A stretch of 64,000 bases of DNA from the NCBI RefSeq assembly GCF_024125425.1, contig NZ_JAMXWN010000004.1, positions 62,001-126,000 of the forward strand, given 5' to 3'. The position numbers and the translations under genes are program-made. The stretch comes from Sporolactobacillus kofuensis (lineage in GTDB: Bacteria > Bacillota > Bacilli > Bacillales > Sporolactobacillaceae). This document shows positions 17,067 through 24,595 of the stretch, piece by piece. The number at the start of each line of letters is the position of its first letter. The stretch's first letter is position 1. Under the pieces are notes generated by a model. The model was not told the origin of the DNA. It did no database searches and saw only the letters and a program-made list of their open reading frames with translations.

Positions 17067-17942
17067 ATGAAAAATGAAACAAAATATTCCCCGAAAAGGA
17101 ATCCGGATCGACATGCGTATGTCGATATTATAAAACGTAAAACAACGAGCGGTGGGCCTATTTTCCGTGAAAATTGGCATGAAGAAATACAGTTCTATTA
17201 TCTTACACAAGGAGTAGGAACGATCCGTTGTGAATCGGACATATTTGAGTTACATACCGGTGGAGTTGCTTTGATGAACAGTAATGAGCTCCATTTTATG
17301 GAAAGTAAGCGTGATGTATTGACCTGTTATATCATTCGCATTGATCTGGCGTCATTATTTAATGACCTTCCAGATCTGCGCTTGTTAAAGGATGCGGAAT
17401 TACTTGCACAGCAACTTATCGTTTTTCATCACCAGCTCAGCGAGGATACTCACATCGTTCATGGTATACGCAACCTAATTCTCGAACATGAAGAACACCG
17501 GCCAGGATATGAACTGGCTATTAAATCAACGGTATTACATCTGATTGTCCTTTTGCTAAGAGCACATATTCGCAAAATCTATACCAAAGAGCATTTTGAT
17601 CGGCGACTGAATAGTCTTAATCAGATGCGAACAACCATTAACTATATTCATGATCATCTCCATTCCCAGATCACGGTTCACAACTTGGCACATCGTGCGT
17701 TAATGAGTGAAGCCCATTTCTGCCGAACCTTTAAGAAACTGTATGGAAAACCCGTTGTTTCTTATATTAATGCTCTGAGAGTTGACCAAGCGGAAGACTT
17801 ACTGCAAACCAGTCCATACACCATTACGGAAATTGCTCTGAAAGTCGGTTTTAACGATGCCAATTATTTTAGTCGGGTGTATAAAAAACAAAAAGGAATC
17901 ACTCCGAAGCAGACCCGTCAATCTTATGTTAAGCGCTCCTGA
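17067..17942 (+). CDS. AraC-family transcriptional regulator with N-terminal cupin
   Basis: A 291-residue regulator: cupin-like ligand domain at about 20-135 (WHEEIQFYYLTQGVGTIRCE, then the HTGGVALMNSNELHFM strand) and a C-terminal double helix-turn-helix at about 190-288 (HNLAHRALMSEAHFCRTFKK; ITEIALKVGFNDANYFSRVY; KKQKGITPKQTRQ), the AraC/XylS signature. ATG at 17067 follows AGAAGG with 9 nt spacing; an in-frame TTG at 17049 lacks one. It is divergent from the Fsr-like MFS gene and is the obvious candidate regulator. The cupin suggests a sugar or small aromatic effector. Confidence 0.93.
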   Translation: MKNETKYSPKRNPDRHAYVDIIKRKTTSGGPIFRENWHEEIQFYYLTQGVGTIRCESDIFELHTGGVALMNSNELHFMESKRDVLTCYIIRIDLASLFNDLPDLRLLKDAELLAQQLIVFHHQLSEDTHIVHGIRNLILEHEEHRPGYELAIKSTVLHLIVLLLRAHIRKIYTKEHFDRRLNSLNQMRTTINYIHDHLHSQITVHNLAHRALMSEAHFCRTFKKLYGKPVVSYINALRVDQAEDLLQTSPYTITEIALKVGFNDANYFSRVYKKQKGITPKQTRQSYVKRS

Positions 17943-18031
17943 TCTTTAACCTGGAGTACTAGTATAAAGAATGGCAGCTAATTCCCATACGCTTTTTTAA
18001 AGATTGCGATTTTCCATTCCATTATCGCAGA

Positions 18032-18478
18032 TCATAACTTATTTTTTTCCATGCGCACGTGAGGAATGTTATCGAGGAGAAAGGGTTCAGACGTTTTGAT
18101 AAATCCAAATTGTGCATAGAGAGGCTGTATATATTCCTGTGCCTCAATTACTATAGGAAAATGAGGCATCTTTTGCTCGATGACTTCCATCACCTTAGTG
18201 ATCAGTGCGCGGCCAAGTCCTGATCCACGATCATTTTGACGGACCAGCACTCTACCGAAGGTCACCGTCTCACTCTCTTTGAAGATCCGTGCATATGCAG
18301 TGATCCTGCCCGAGTCATCCGTTGTGTAGACATGGAGGCTCTCCAAATCATGCTCATCAATTTCGTGGTAAGGGCATTCTTGCTCCACCACAAACACAGA
18401 TTCTCGTGCTTGAAAAATTTCATACACCTCGCGGCTCGTCATTTGATCCAATTTTTTGACTGTCCATTCATGATTCAC
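18032..18478 (-). CDS. GNAT-family N-acetyltransferase, ElaA-like
   Basis: A 148-residue GNAT enzyme of the ElaA subfamily. Family marks are LFQARESVFVVEQECPYHEID-like substrate loop (here YEIFQARESVFVVEQECPY), the acetyl-CoA P-loop VRQNDRGSGLGRALI and the C-terminal YAQFGFIKTSEPF. GTG at 18478 follows GAGGAG and lies 28 nt after the stop of the APH-like gene; 33 upstream codons overlap that gene and are unlikely to be used. It is the last gene of a three-gene operon (GNAT, APH-like kinase, ElaA-like GNAT). Substrate unknown. Confidence 0.9.
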   Translation of the reverse strand: MNHEWTVKKLDQMTSREVYEIFQARESVFVVEQECPYHEIDEHDLESLHVYTTDDSGRITAYARIFKESETVTFGRVLVRQNDRGSGLGRALITKVMEVIEQKMPHFPIVIEAQEYIQPLYAQFGFIKTSEPFLLDNIPHVRMEKNKL

Positions 18479-18506
18479 AAGTTTCTCCTCCTCATCATCC
18501 GTAGAT

Positions 18507-19415
18507 TCAGAACTCTTTTCGATACCATTTAGGAATAACTGATGTAAAATTAGCGAATGCTTCCATTGTTTTCTCAATTTCTTTGGTCATGACTTCAATT
18601 TCATGTTGTCCATAAGCTATGGACCATGGAACGGAAGAAATTAGATTCGTCGCAAGATACAAAGCCATTAATGGGAAAAATTCAGCAGGAACATTGTTTT
18701 CAAAATAGCCATTGATACGGCCGGTCGCAAATGCCTCACTAATACCCGCACACCATGTAATGCGGTTAAATTCTTCCCATGGATCTCCGATATCCAGTCG
18801 ATCAAAATCAATAATTCCAATTCGTTGTTTCTCTTTGATCACCATATTGCCACAATGATAATCACCATGCTGAAAGGTCTGTGGACGATCCTTTACAAGT
18901 GATCGATTCACATTAATAAAATCAATAATCATATCCGCATCAGGCACTCTAATTCCGCAATCTTTATAGGATAACAGCTTACGATCTATTTTATCGTTGT
19001 AGAAATCGTGCCATGAAGTATGACCTTTTGATACTTGGACTAAATGAATCTGTTTCAATATTTTTCCAGCTTGATAACCGAGTTCGTATTGTTTCTCAGG
19101 TGAAAGTGACGGCAGAATGTGTGAAGCACTTTCACCGTCAACCCATGTCATAAGGGTGAACACCTTTCTATTGTTGTCACAACGCCCAAAACTTACCGGT
19201 TTAGATATATTAATATCTAGAGGCAGCAATTTTTTTACCACATCATATTCTTTCATGCGCCTTGGATACTGATCACTCGATGAAAGACGAAGTAGATATT
19301 TTCTTCGATTGTGTAATTGAACGACATATTTTTGATCATGAGACCAGCCCGCATGGATCTCTTCAATGTTCATCCATTGATCTGATCCGGGTATATCACG
19401 CAAAAATTGTTCCAC
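18507..19415 (-). CDS. Aminoglycoside phosphotransferase-family kinase
   Basis: A 302-residue protein with the APH/choline kinase fold. The catalytic loop FQHGDYHCGNMV (HGDxHxxN) and the metal-binding IIDFDRL are intact, and WVDGESASHIL marks the hinge region. Starts with GTG at 19415 behind AAGGTGG. Such kinases in bacilli are often annotated as antibiotic phosphotransferases but many act on small alcohols or have unknown targets; sequence alone does not show resistance. It lies between two acetyltransferase genes in one operon, which is a resistance-like or detoxification context but not proof. Confidence 0.88.
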   Translation of the reverse strand: MEQFLRDIPGSDQWMNIEEIHAGWSHDQKYVVQLHNRRKYLLRLSSSDQYPRRMKEYDVVKKLLPLDINISKPVSFGRCDNNRKVFTLMTWVDGESASHILPSLSPEKQYELGYQAGKILKQIHLVQVSKGHTSWHDFYNDKIDRKLLSYKDCGIRVPDADMIIDFINVNRSLVKDRPQTFQHGDYHCGNMVIKEKQRIGIIDFDRLDIGDPWEEFNRITWCAGISEAFATGRINGYFENNVPAEFFPLMALYLATNLISSVPWSIAYGQHEIEVMTKEIEKTMEAFANFTSVIPKWYRKEF

Positions 19416-19461
19416 TTTCCCACCTTCATTCGGTTAAGTCTCTTCTCCAATTGTCTATTGA

Positions 19462-19989
19462 TCAATCGATCATGAGCCCCATATGTACCGAATCATAGAA
19501 TGTACGATCTATCTGCAAATCTCTTGTGATCACGCCTTCATGTACAAAGCCTAACGATTTGTAGAGGTGGATCGCGCGCGCATTATCCGAACGTGCCCGC
19601 AAATTTATTTTTCTAATTATGCCGTTCTCCTTGCTCCATTTCAACATTCGTTCAATAAGTGCGCGACCAATGCCATGTCCCCAATATTCCTTGAGCACAC
19701 TGATGCCAAATTCTCCTGTATGCACTGTTCTCTGTTTTGATCCACCATTGAAATTGAGACTGCCAACAATCTGACCGCTACATTCAGCGATTAAGTATTG
19801 TGCGTTGTTACGAGTCAATAGTTCTTCAAGAAGGCGTTCTTCTTTCTCCACAGTCAGATTGAGTTCATCTACAGAACCAAACGTTAAAAAGTTGGACTCT
19901 CCTGCGATCCGTTTGAGATACGCAATGATGGATCCTGCATCCGATCGTTTCGCTTCCCTAATCACAAAGTTTAATTGATCTTTGACCAT
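19462..19989 (-). CDS. GNAT-family N-acetyltransferase
   Basis: A 175-residue GNAT acetyltransferase. The acetyl-CoA binding motif is ISVLKEYWGHGIGRALIERM and the C-terminal ARAIHLYKSLGFVHEGVITRD is characteristic of RimI/YhbS-like and aminoglycoside-type GNATs. ATG at 19989 follows AAAGGG with 10 nt spacing. It is the first gene of the GNAT-APH-GNAT operon; 46 nt separate it from the next gene. The substrate cannot be inferred. Confidence 0.9.
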   Translation of the reverse strand: MVKDQLNFVIREAKRSDAGSIIAYLKRIAGESNFLTFGSVDELNLTVEKEERLLEELLTRNNAQYLIAECSGQIVGSLNFNGGSKQRTVHTGEFGISVLKEYWGHGIGRALIERMLKWSKENGIIRKINLRARSDNARAIHLYKSLGFVHEGVITRDLQIDRTFYDSVHMGLMID

Positions 19990-20079
19990 TCATTTCAGAC
20001 CCTTTCATTTAAAATTTCCACTACTATACCACACGCCCAATGATTCGTCCTTCGTTTTTTCAACCGATTACACGGATTA

Positions 20080-20215
20080 CACCTTGCCAGGAGAGGAGTG
20101 ATGCTTGCCAAATTCATGTGCTCGATTACTGTTTTATTAAATTGATTACTAAATTCATGATGTTCATTACTATTTATCTTTGGTTTTTTACCAATGTTGT
20201 TTGTTCGTTACGAAC
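20080..20215. repeat. Degenerate array G with a period of about 21 bp (TTACy/TTGCC core)
   Basis: TTGCC, TTGCC, TTACT, TTACT, TTACT, TTACC and TTACG occur with their third base at 20086, 20107, 20128, 20148, 20169, 20190 and 20210, steps of 21, 21, 20, 21, 21 and 20 bp. The filler is AT-rich and poorly conserved. This is weaker than arrays A to E and is called because the spacing agrees. It fills the spacer upstream of the GNAT gene. Confidence 0.5.
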
Positions 20216-20263
20216 TGTTTCCAATCGTGGATAACTATGCAATCGGTCATGTCATTCAGAATG

Positions 20264-20297
20264 CAAAAAAACCGGGAGTGTTCGATCACCCCCGGCT
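20264..20297 (-). terminator. Intrinsic terminator of the threonine aldolase gene
   Basis: On the minus strand GCCGGGGGTG and CACTCCCGG form the stem around ATCGAA, followed by seven T. Confidence 0.9.
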
Positions 20298-20322
20298 TGC
20301 TGTCTATTCTTGGATCTAGTGC

Positions 20323-21357
20323 TTATTCTGTAACTTTCTTTTTCAAGCTTTCAATAAATGCGTCAACGGCTTCTTCCTTGGTTGCCCATGATGTGACAAG
20401 TCGGACAGCTGTGCGGTGTTCATCCACCTTTTCCCAATCAAAGAAGTTAAATTGCTGATGGAGTTCGCTGAGTACTGTGTTCGGTAAAATAGGAAAGATC
20501 TGATTCGATACCGGCGGAGTCAGAAAATCATAGCCCGCCGCTTGCACAGCTTCACTGATCTTTTCAGCCATCACATTCGCGTGAGAAGCAAGGTCGAAGA
20601 AGAGATTATCTCGGAACAAGACGAGAAATTGGAGACCGGTCAATCTTCCTTTGGCCAGCATCGCACCTTTTTGCTTCATTAAGAATCGGAAATCTTCCTT
20701 CAGTGCATCATTGCAGATGACCAGTGCTTCACCAAGCAATGCGCCATTCTTCGTTCCACCGATATAAAAAGCATCGACGAGATTTGGCAAATCACTCAAT
20801 TCAAGATCATTCGCTGATGACGCAAGTGCTGAGCCAAGTCGAGCACCATCCAAATAAAGATAAAGATGATGGCTCTTGCAGAAAGCGCTAAGCTGTTCCA
20901 ATTCACTTTTGGTATAAACAGCACCGATTTCGGTCGTATCGGATATGTATACCAGCTTCGGTTTCACCATATGTTCATCCGGATGTGCATCAAGTACAGC
21001 TTGGATTGCGGCGATGGTCAACTTACCATCCTTGCCGCAGTCTGCCGTCAATACTTTATGTCCCGTGGTCTCAATTGCACCGGTTTCATGAACATTAATA
21101 TGTCCGGAGACTGCCGCAACAGCCGCTTCATGTGGCCGCAAGAATGAGGAAATCGCCGTCATATTTGTTTGCGTGCCCCCTGTGAGAAAATGAATCGCAA
21201 CATGCGCATTGTTCATCTTTTTCTTGAGCAGTTCAGCTGCCTGCAGAGAATACTGGTCTTCTCCATAGCCTTCTTCCTGCACCATATTCGTCTCAATCAA
21301 CGCATTAAGAATTTGCAAATGCGCGCCTTCACTGTAATCATTTTTAAAGCTGTACAT
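20323..21357 (-). CDS. Low-specificity L-threonine aldolase-like PLP enzyme
   Basis: A 344-residue fold type I PLP enzyme of the beta-eliminating lyase/threonine aldolase family, splitting L-threonine or L-allo-threonine to glycine and acetaldehyde. The PLP lysine is in YIGGTKNGAL, the substrate segment LFLDGARLGSAL-like here is LYLDGARLGSAL, and TGGTQTNMTAI binds the cofactor phosphate. The start follows GAGGAG with 8 nt spacing. A strong terminator follows at 20264-20297. The length fits bacterial LtaE-type enzymes. An amino-acid beta-lyase with another substrate cannot be excluded. Confidence 0.92.
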   Translation of the reverse strand: MYSFKNDYSEGAHLQILNALIETNMVQEEGYGEDQYSLQAAELLKKKMNNAHVAIHFLTGGTQTNMTAISSFLRPHEAAVAAVSGHINVHETGAIETTGHKVLTADCGKDGKLTIAAIQAVLDAHPDEHMVKPKLVYISDTTEIGAVYTKSELEQLSAFCKSHHLYLYLDGARLGSALASSANDLELSDLPNLVDAFYIGGTKNGALLGEALVICNDALKEDFRFLMKQKGAMLAKGRLTGLQFLVLFRDNLFFDLASHANVMAEKISEAVQAAGYDFLTPPVSNQIFPILPNTVLSELHQQFNFFDWEKVDEHRTAVRLVTSWATKEEAVDAFIESLKKKVTE

Positions 21358-21443
21358 GGGCTTCTCTCCTCAGCAGTCTGATTTTCTAATGAATCATTTA
21401 GGACCTTCACTACCCCACTTGAAGGGGTTGTCCTTGCCAAAAC

Positions 21444-21920
21444 TTATCCCCCGTAATAAAAGCCAGTTTCTTTCATCGTCAGTGGATCTCCGGTACGATG
21501 AACCCCTGCATGAATAACTTCACCGACATAGATATAATGATCACCAATTTCTAGACGGTCAACAACTTTGCATTCAAAGAAACTCAATGCGTCCGTAAAA
21601 ATTGGGCAGCCGGTTTCTTCAGTGGTAAATTCGTAACCTGCGAGCTTATTCCCATCAACCTCTAACGCACGGAAAAAGGCCGTCACCATATCCTTCTGTC
21701 CGCTTTCAAGAACATTAACACTGAATACCCCACTTGAGGCAATTTGTTGCTGGGACCGTGTGCCCGCCTTAACAGCCAAAGTAACCAGCGGCGGTTCGAA
21801 TGAAGTCTGAGTCAAGAAATTACCGGCAAATGCGTTCACACCACTTTCATCCTTAGTCCCGACAAGATACAAACCATAAGTAATCCCACGAAGGGCCGCT
21901 TTCTTTGCTTTTGGATCCAT
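21444..21920 (-). CDS. Flavin reductase family protein
   Basis: A 158-residue flavin reductase-like (split-barrel FMN-binding) protein. Typical features are GITYGLYLVGTKDESGVNAF at the N-terminus, the FMN-binding FLTQTSFEPPLVTLAV and the C-terminal DHYIYVGEVIHAGVH. It would reduce FMN with NAD(P)H, supplying a monooxygenase or an acceptor. ATG at 21920 follows GAGAGGGAG with 8 nt spacing. No oxygenase gene is adjacent; the LLM monooxygenase at 38875 has its own reductase. Partner unknown. Confidence 0.9.
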   Translation of the reverse strand: MDPKAKKAALRGITYGLYLVGTKDESGVNAFAGNFLTQTSFEPPLVTLAVKAGTRSQQQIASSGVFSVNVLESGQKDMVTAFFRALEVDGNKLAGYEFTTEETGCPIFTDALSFFECKVVDRLEIGDHYIYVGEVIHAGVHRTGDPLTMKETGFYYGG

Positions 21921-22235
21921 CCTATATTCTCCCTCTCATACTCAATTTCACATAATCTCCATACTTTTATTATAGGCAAAAGATCCTGAGGTAGAAAGAG
22001 AATATTAAATCAATAAGATCCCGAATTAATTACCCTTATTATTTTCATGAATGATTTCTGCGCTCAACAAGTATCGTGTCATGAGGTCAGTCCGACACAG
22101 TCATCCTTTCAATTTGGATCATCGTTTTCTCCGCCATTCATTGATTTCCTTATCCATGCGTTTCAATAAAAAGAAGATACCTTTATTTATCCCGAAAAAA
22201 CCGACTGAACTCCGATCAGCATTCTATAAAAACAA
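21921..22235. other. Intergenic region without a recognised gene
   Basis: About 315 bp between the flavin reductase promoter side and the terminator of the ECF operon. Nothing was recognised apart from AT-rich sequence. Confidence 0.4.
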
Positions 22236-22260
22236 ACCGCAGGCTTATTCTGCCTGCGGC
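22236..22260 (-). terminator. Terminator at the end of the ECF/creatininase operon
   Basis: On the minus strand GCCGCAGGC and GCCTGCGGT form a stem around AGAATAA and TTGTTTTT follows. Confidence 0.9.
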
Positions 22261-22307
22261 TGTCCTTCTTGTTCGTCGAGCTCGTTCATGAATAAAACGT
22301 TTATGAA

Positions 22308-22865
22308 TTAAACTCTTGGAATAATTGTCTGGATTCTTTTCAATCTCGGTGCCAACAACAACACAACAAATGGTGTGAGCGCAATTGGCACAACATCCGC
22401 GATGCCAATCCAAATGACACAGTACCAGTAACCAAGTCCTGTAAAGAAGGACAGTGAGAAACTCGTAGCAAGAATCATCAAGCATCCGAAAAGTAATGAC
22501 CAGAACAGTGATTGCCAAATGAAAGCTGCTTTGTTCTTAAGCAGTTCATCAAGAGATTTTCTCCGCGTCATCACATAAGAAGGCAGCGCTGCACTAAGCG
22601 CAACGGTAAGGCCATCGGCGATAAGCGTATGGGGAGCAATAAAGTAGCCCCCCAGCAGAGACCAAACAAGCGTACCGATATACCCTGCAAAAAAGCCGGA
22701 TACAGGTCCGAAAAGAAATCCAATAACAGGAATAATAAATGCGAACGTTCTGAAATGTACAGCACCAGGGATCAAAGGAATCGGACTTCCGTACGCCCAA
22801 AGAACACCTGTAAATACACCGAAAATAACAAAAAAGATAATGTTGACAAAGGTGAATTTCTTCAC
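22308..22865 (-). CDS. ECF transporter substrate-binding (S) component
   Basis: A 185-residue membrane protein with six hydrophobic segments, of ECF S-component size. FVNIIFFVIFGVFTGVLWAY at the start and FGPVSGFFAGYIGTLVWSLL in the middle resemble the thiamine-precursor/HMP-type S components (YkoE-like), but this assignment is weak. It would bind a small substrate and deliver it to the EcfT/EcfAA module encoded upstream in the same operon. Starts with GTG behind GGAGG (9 nt). It lies 14 nt after the creatininase gene and ends the operon with a terminator at 22236-22260. The purine riboswitch at the operon head points to a purine-like or pyrimidine-like ligand. Confidence 0.87.
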   Translation of the reverse strand: MKKFTFVNIIFFVIFGVFTGVLWAYGSPIPLIPGAVHFRTFAFIIPVIGFLFGPVSGFFAGYIGTLVWSLLGGYFIAPHTLIADGLTVALSAALPSYVMTRRKSLDELLKNKAAFIWQSLFWSLLFGCLMILATSFSLSFFTGLGYWYCVIWIGIADVVPIALTPFVVLLLAPRLKRIQTIIPRV

Positions 22866-22879
22866 GGGGTAACGCCTCC

Positions 22880-23659
22880 TTAATAATTTGTTTTTGCAAA
22901 AGTAGAAATAATATTTTTAAGCTCTTTGACTGCATAGTCGAAGAGCCTTTTGCCCTTTTCAGCGGTTGCATAGGTTGGTGCCCCAATGACGCCGCTCTTC
23001 GTAACATCTGCCGTTTTCCAACCCGCATTATACGGACCGAACAGTGTCACAAAATCATTATCACGCAGCGCTTCAACAGGTTCCTCATCAACGGCAAGTT
23101 CCATATGTACAGTCTCCGGTGCCGCGTGCAGCATCAGGGAAGTTTCGAGTTCGCACGCATGGAAAACACCATATTTTCCAGACTGTTTTAGTCCCTCAAG
23201 TCCTTTGTCCCAGAATGAAGTGAACCACCAATCAAACACAAAGACATCCATACCAAAGTCAATTCTTAAATCACGGCTGATCATGTTCAACATATCGGTA
23301 TTGCCGCCGTGGCTATTAAACAAAACAAGTTTCTTAAACCCGCTTTGAGCGATCGCTCCGGAAAGATCGTGGAGAACTGAATAATACGTTTGCGTGCCAA
23401 AAGTGATGGTCCCTGCAAAGCCCATATGCTCATTACTTTTGCCAACATTCAGCTGCGGGGCAAAAATCAGCGTACCTTCATCAAATGTTTGGGTTTCAAT
23501 GAAGTGATCAATTAAAGAAGAGAGAATAATAGAATCCGTTCCTACAGGCAGATGTGGTCCATGCTGTTCCGTAGCTGCTGTTGGAAGGAAAACGATTGCC
23601 GATTCTTTATCAATTGCTGCAAGTTCATCACGCGTCAAATTTTCCCATTTTGTAATCAT
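22880..23659 (-). CDS. Creatininase family amidohydrolase
   Basis: A 259-residue creatininase-fold enzyme. The metal ligands are visible: Glu and His in TEQHGPHLP, Asp in VGTDS, His in NSHGGNT and Glu in HACELETS. The family includes creatinine amidohydrolase, MftE peptidase and ArfB, which deformylates a ring-opened purine nucleotide. Here the gene sits inside an ECF transporter operon with a phosphoribosyltransferase under a purine riboswitch, so hydrolysis of an imported cyclic amide, formamidopyrimidine or similar base is a reasonable inference; creatinine itself is not supported. ATG at 23659 follows GGGAGG with 8 nt spacing. Confidence 0.9.
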   Translation of the reverse strand: MITKWENLTRDELAAIDKESAIVFLPTAATEQHGPHLPVGTDSIILSSLIDHFIETQTFDEGTLIFAPQLNVGKSNEHMGFAGTITFGTQTYYSVLHDLSGAIAQSGFKKLVLFNSHGGNTDMLNMISRDLRIDFGMDVFVFDWWFTSFWDKGLEGLKQSGKYGVFHACELETSLMLHAAPETVHMELAVDEEPVEALRDNDFVTLFGPYNAGWKTADVTKSGVIGAPTYATAEKGKRLFDYAVKELKNIISTFAKTNY

Positions 23660-23728
23660 TGTACATATCCTCCCATTTATTAATTTGCAAATAATAGTTG
23701 AGATCAGACAAGTAAGCGGTTGTCCTAC

Positions 23729-24595
23729 TTAAATCGGAATGTAATAGTGAACTTGTAAAACGATCGTAACCACAGTGGCAAGAACAGTCACTGCACTGAA
23801 AAACAGATCCGAAGACGTTGCCTTAATCATCTTGTAAGCCGTACGCTGTACTTTAAAATTCAACTTATAGTAATGCATCGCAAGAGAAATGGCATGTCCT
23901 TTGCTGAGTACGCGAAACAAGAGTGGTAGGGACACAATGACATAATTTTTCAACTTCGCAAATGTGCTGCATTTATCCACTTCGAGTCCTCGAGATTTCT
24001 GTGCTTCCATGATGGTCGCAAATTCTTGAACAATCATTGGAATGATCTGGAAGACAAGACCAACGCCAAAAGCAATCGCATACGGGACTTTCCAAGAACG
24101 TAAACCCAAGATGATTTGACTGAAATTCGTCGTTAAGATCACTGTGTAAAAGGCTGAGATCATTAAGAAAATCCGTAATGCATATACAGCACCTTTGTAA
24201 AAGTCGAAGGCCTCAAGACTAACTACAAAAGGATGACCAAAAATTGAAAATGCTGTTCGGAAGAGCACAGGTCCTTCATTTATTGTAAAAATGCCAAGAA
24301 CCAACCAAAGCAAGAAGATAAATAGGAGCAGCACTTTGATTTTATCTAATAAGACAAGCATGTACTGACCAATTCGGCCAACCAGCCAGATTGCTAGAAA
24401 CACAAGAAAAAGAAACAGTAGTGCTACGCCGCTTTTTACAAAGGAAGTGAGAATCGACATGATGATGAAAAAGAGAAATTTAGTTCTTGGATCAAGTCGA
24501 TGTAAATACGTGTTTAAGTCAACATATTGCAAGAAGTCACCCAATGTCTGTGCCCCCAATAGCTTCTGATCGATTGCTTTGTGCACTGTCAACAA
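23729..24595 (-). CDS. ECF transporter transmembrane (EcfT) component
   Basis: A roughly 270-288-residue membrane protein of the EcfT/CbiQ family, linking the ATPases to the S component. LNTYLHRLDPRTKFLFFIIM is the standard N-terminal motif; the coupling helices contain EAQKSRGLEVD (Ala-Arg-Gly type motif, here SRG) and a second KGHAISLAMHYY segment. The frame opens with TTG at 24595, which overlaps the ATPase gene by 59 nt; no ATG lies before the family start, so the true start is probably one of the TTG codons near 24560-24547 after GGGGG or GGGTGA. That uncertainty affects only the first 12-16 residues. Confidence 0.88.
   Translation of the reverse strand: MLTVHKAIDQKLLGAQTLGDFLQYVDLNTYLHRLDPRTKFLFFIIMSILTSFVKSGVALLFLFLVFLAIWLVGRIGQYMLVLLDKIKVLLLFIFLLWLVLGIFTINEGPVLFRTAFSIFGHPFVVSLEAFDFYKGAVYALRIFLMISAFYTVILTTNFSQIILGLRSWKVPYAIAFGVGLVFQIIPMIVQEFATIMEAQKSRGLEVDKCSTFAKLKNYVIVSLPLLFRVLSKGHAISLAMHYYKLNFKVQRTAYKMIKATSSDLFFSAVTVLATVVTIVLQVHYYIPI

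Noticed and set aside
18507-19415. Aminoglycoside resistance gene
   Set aside because: Fold and catalytic motifs agree, but the family includes many kinases with other substrates; no specific subfamily mark was seen.
22880-23659. Creatinine amidohydrolase in creatinine use
   Set aside because: No creatinase or sarcosine oxidase genes in the operon; purine riboswitch and phosphoribosyltransferase point elsewhere.
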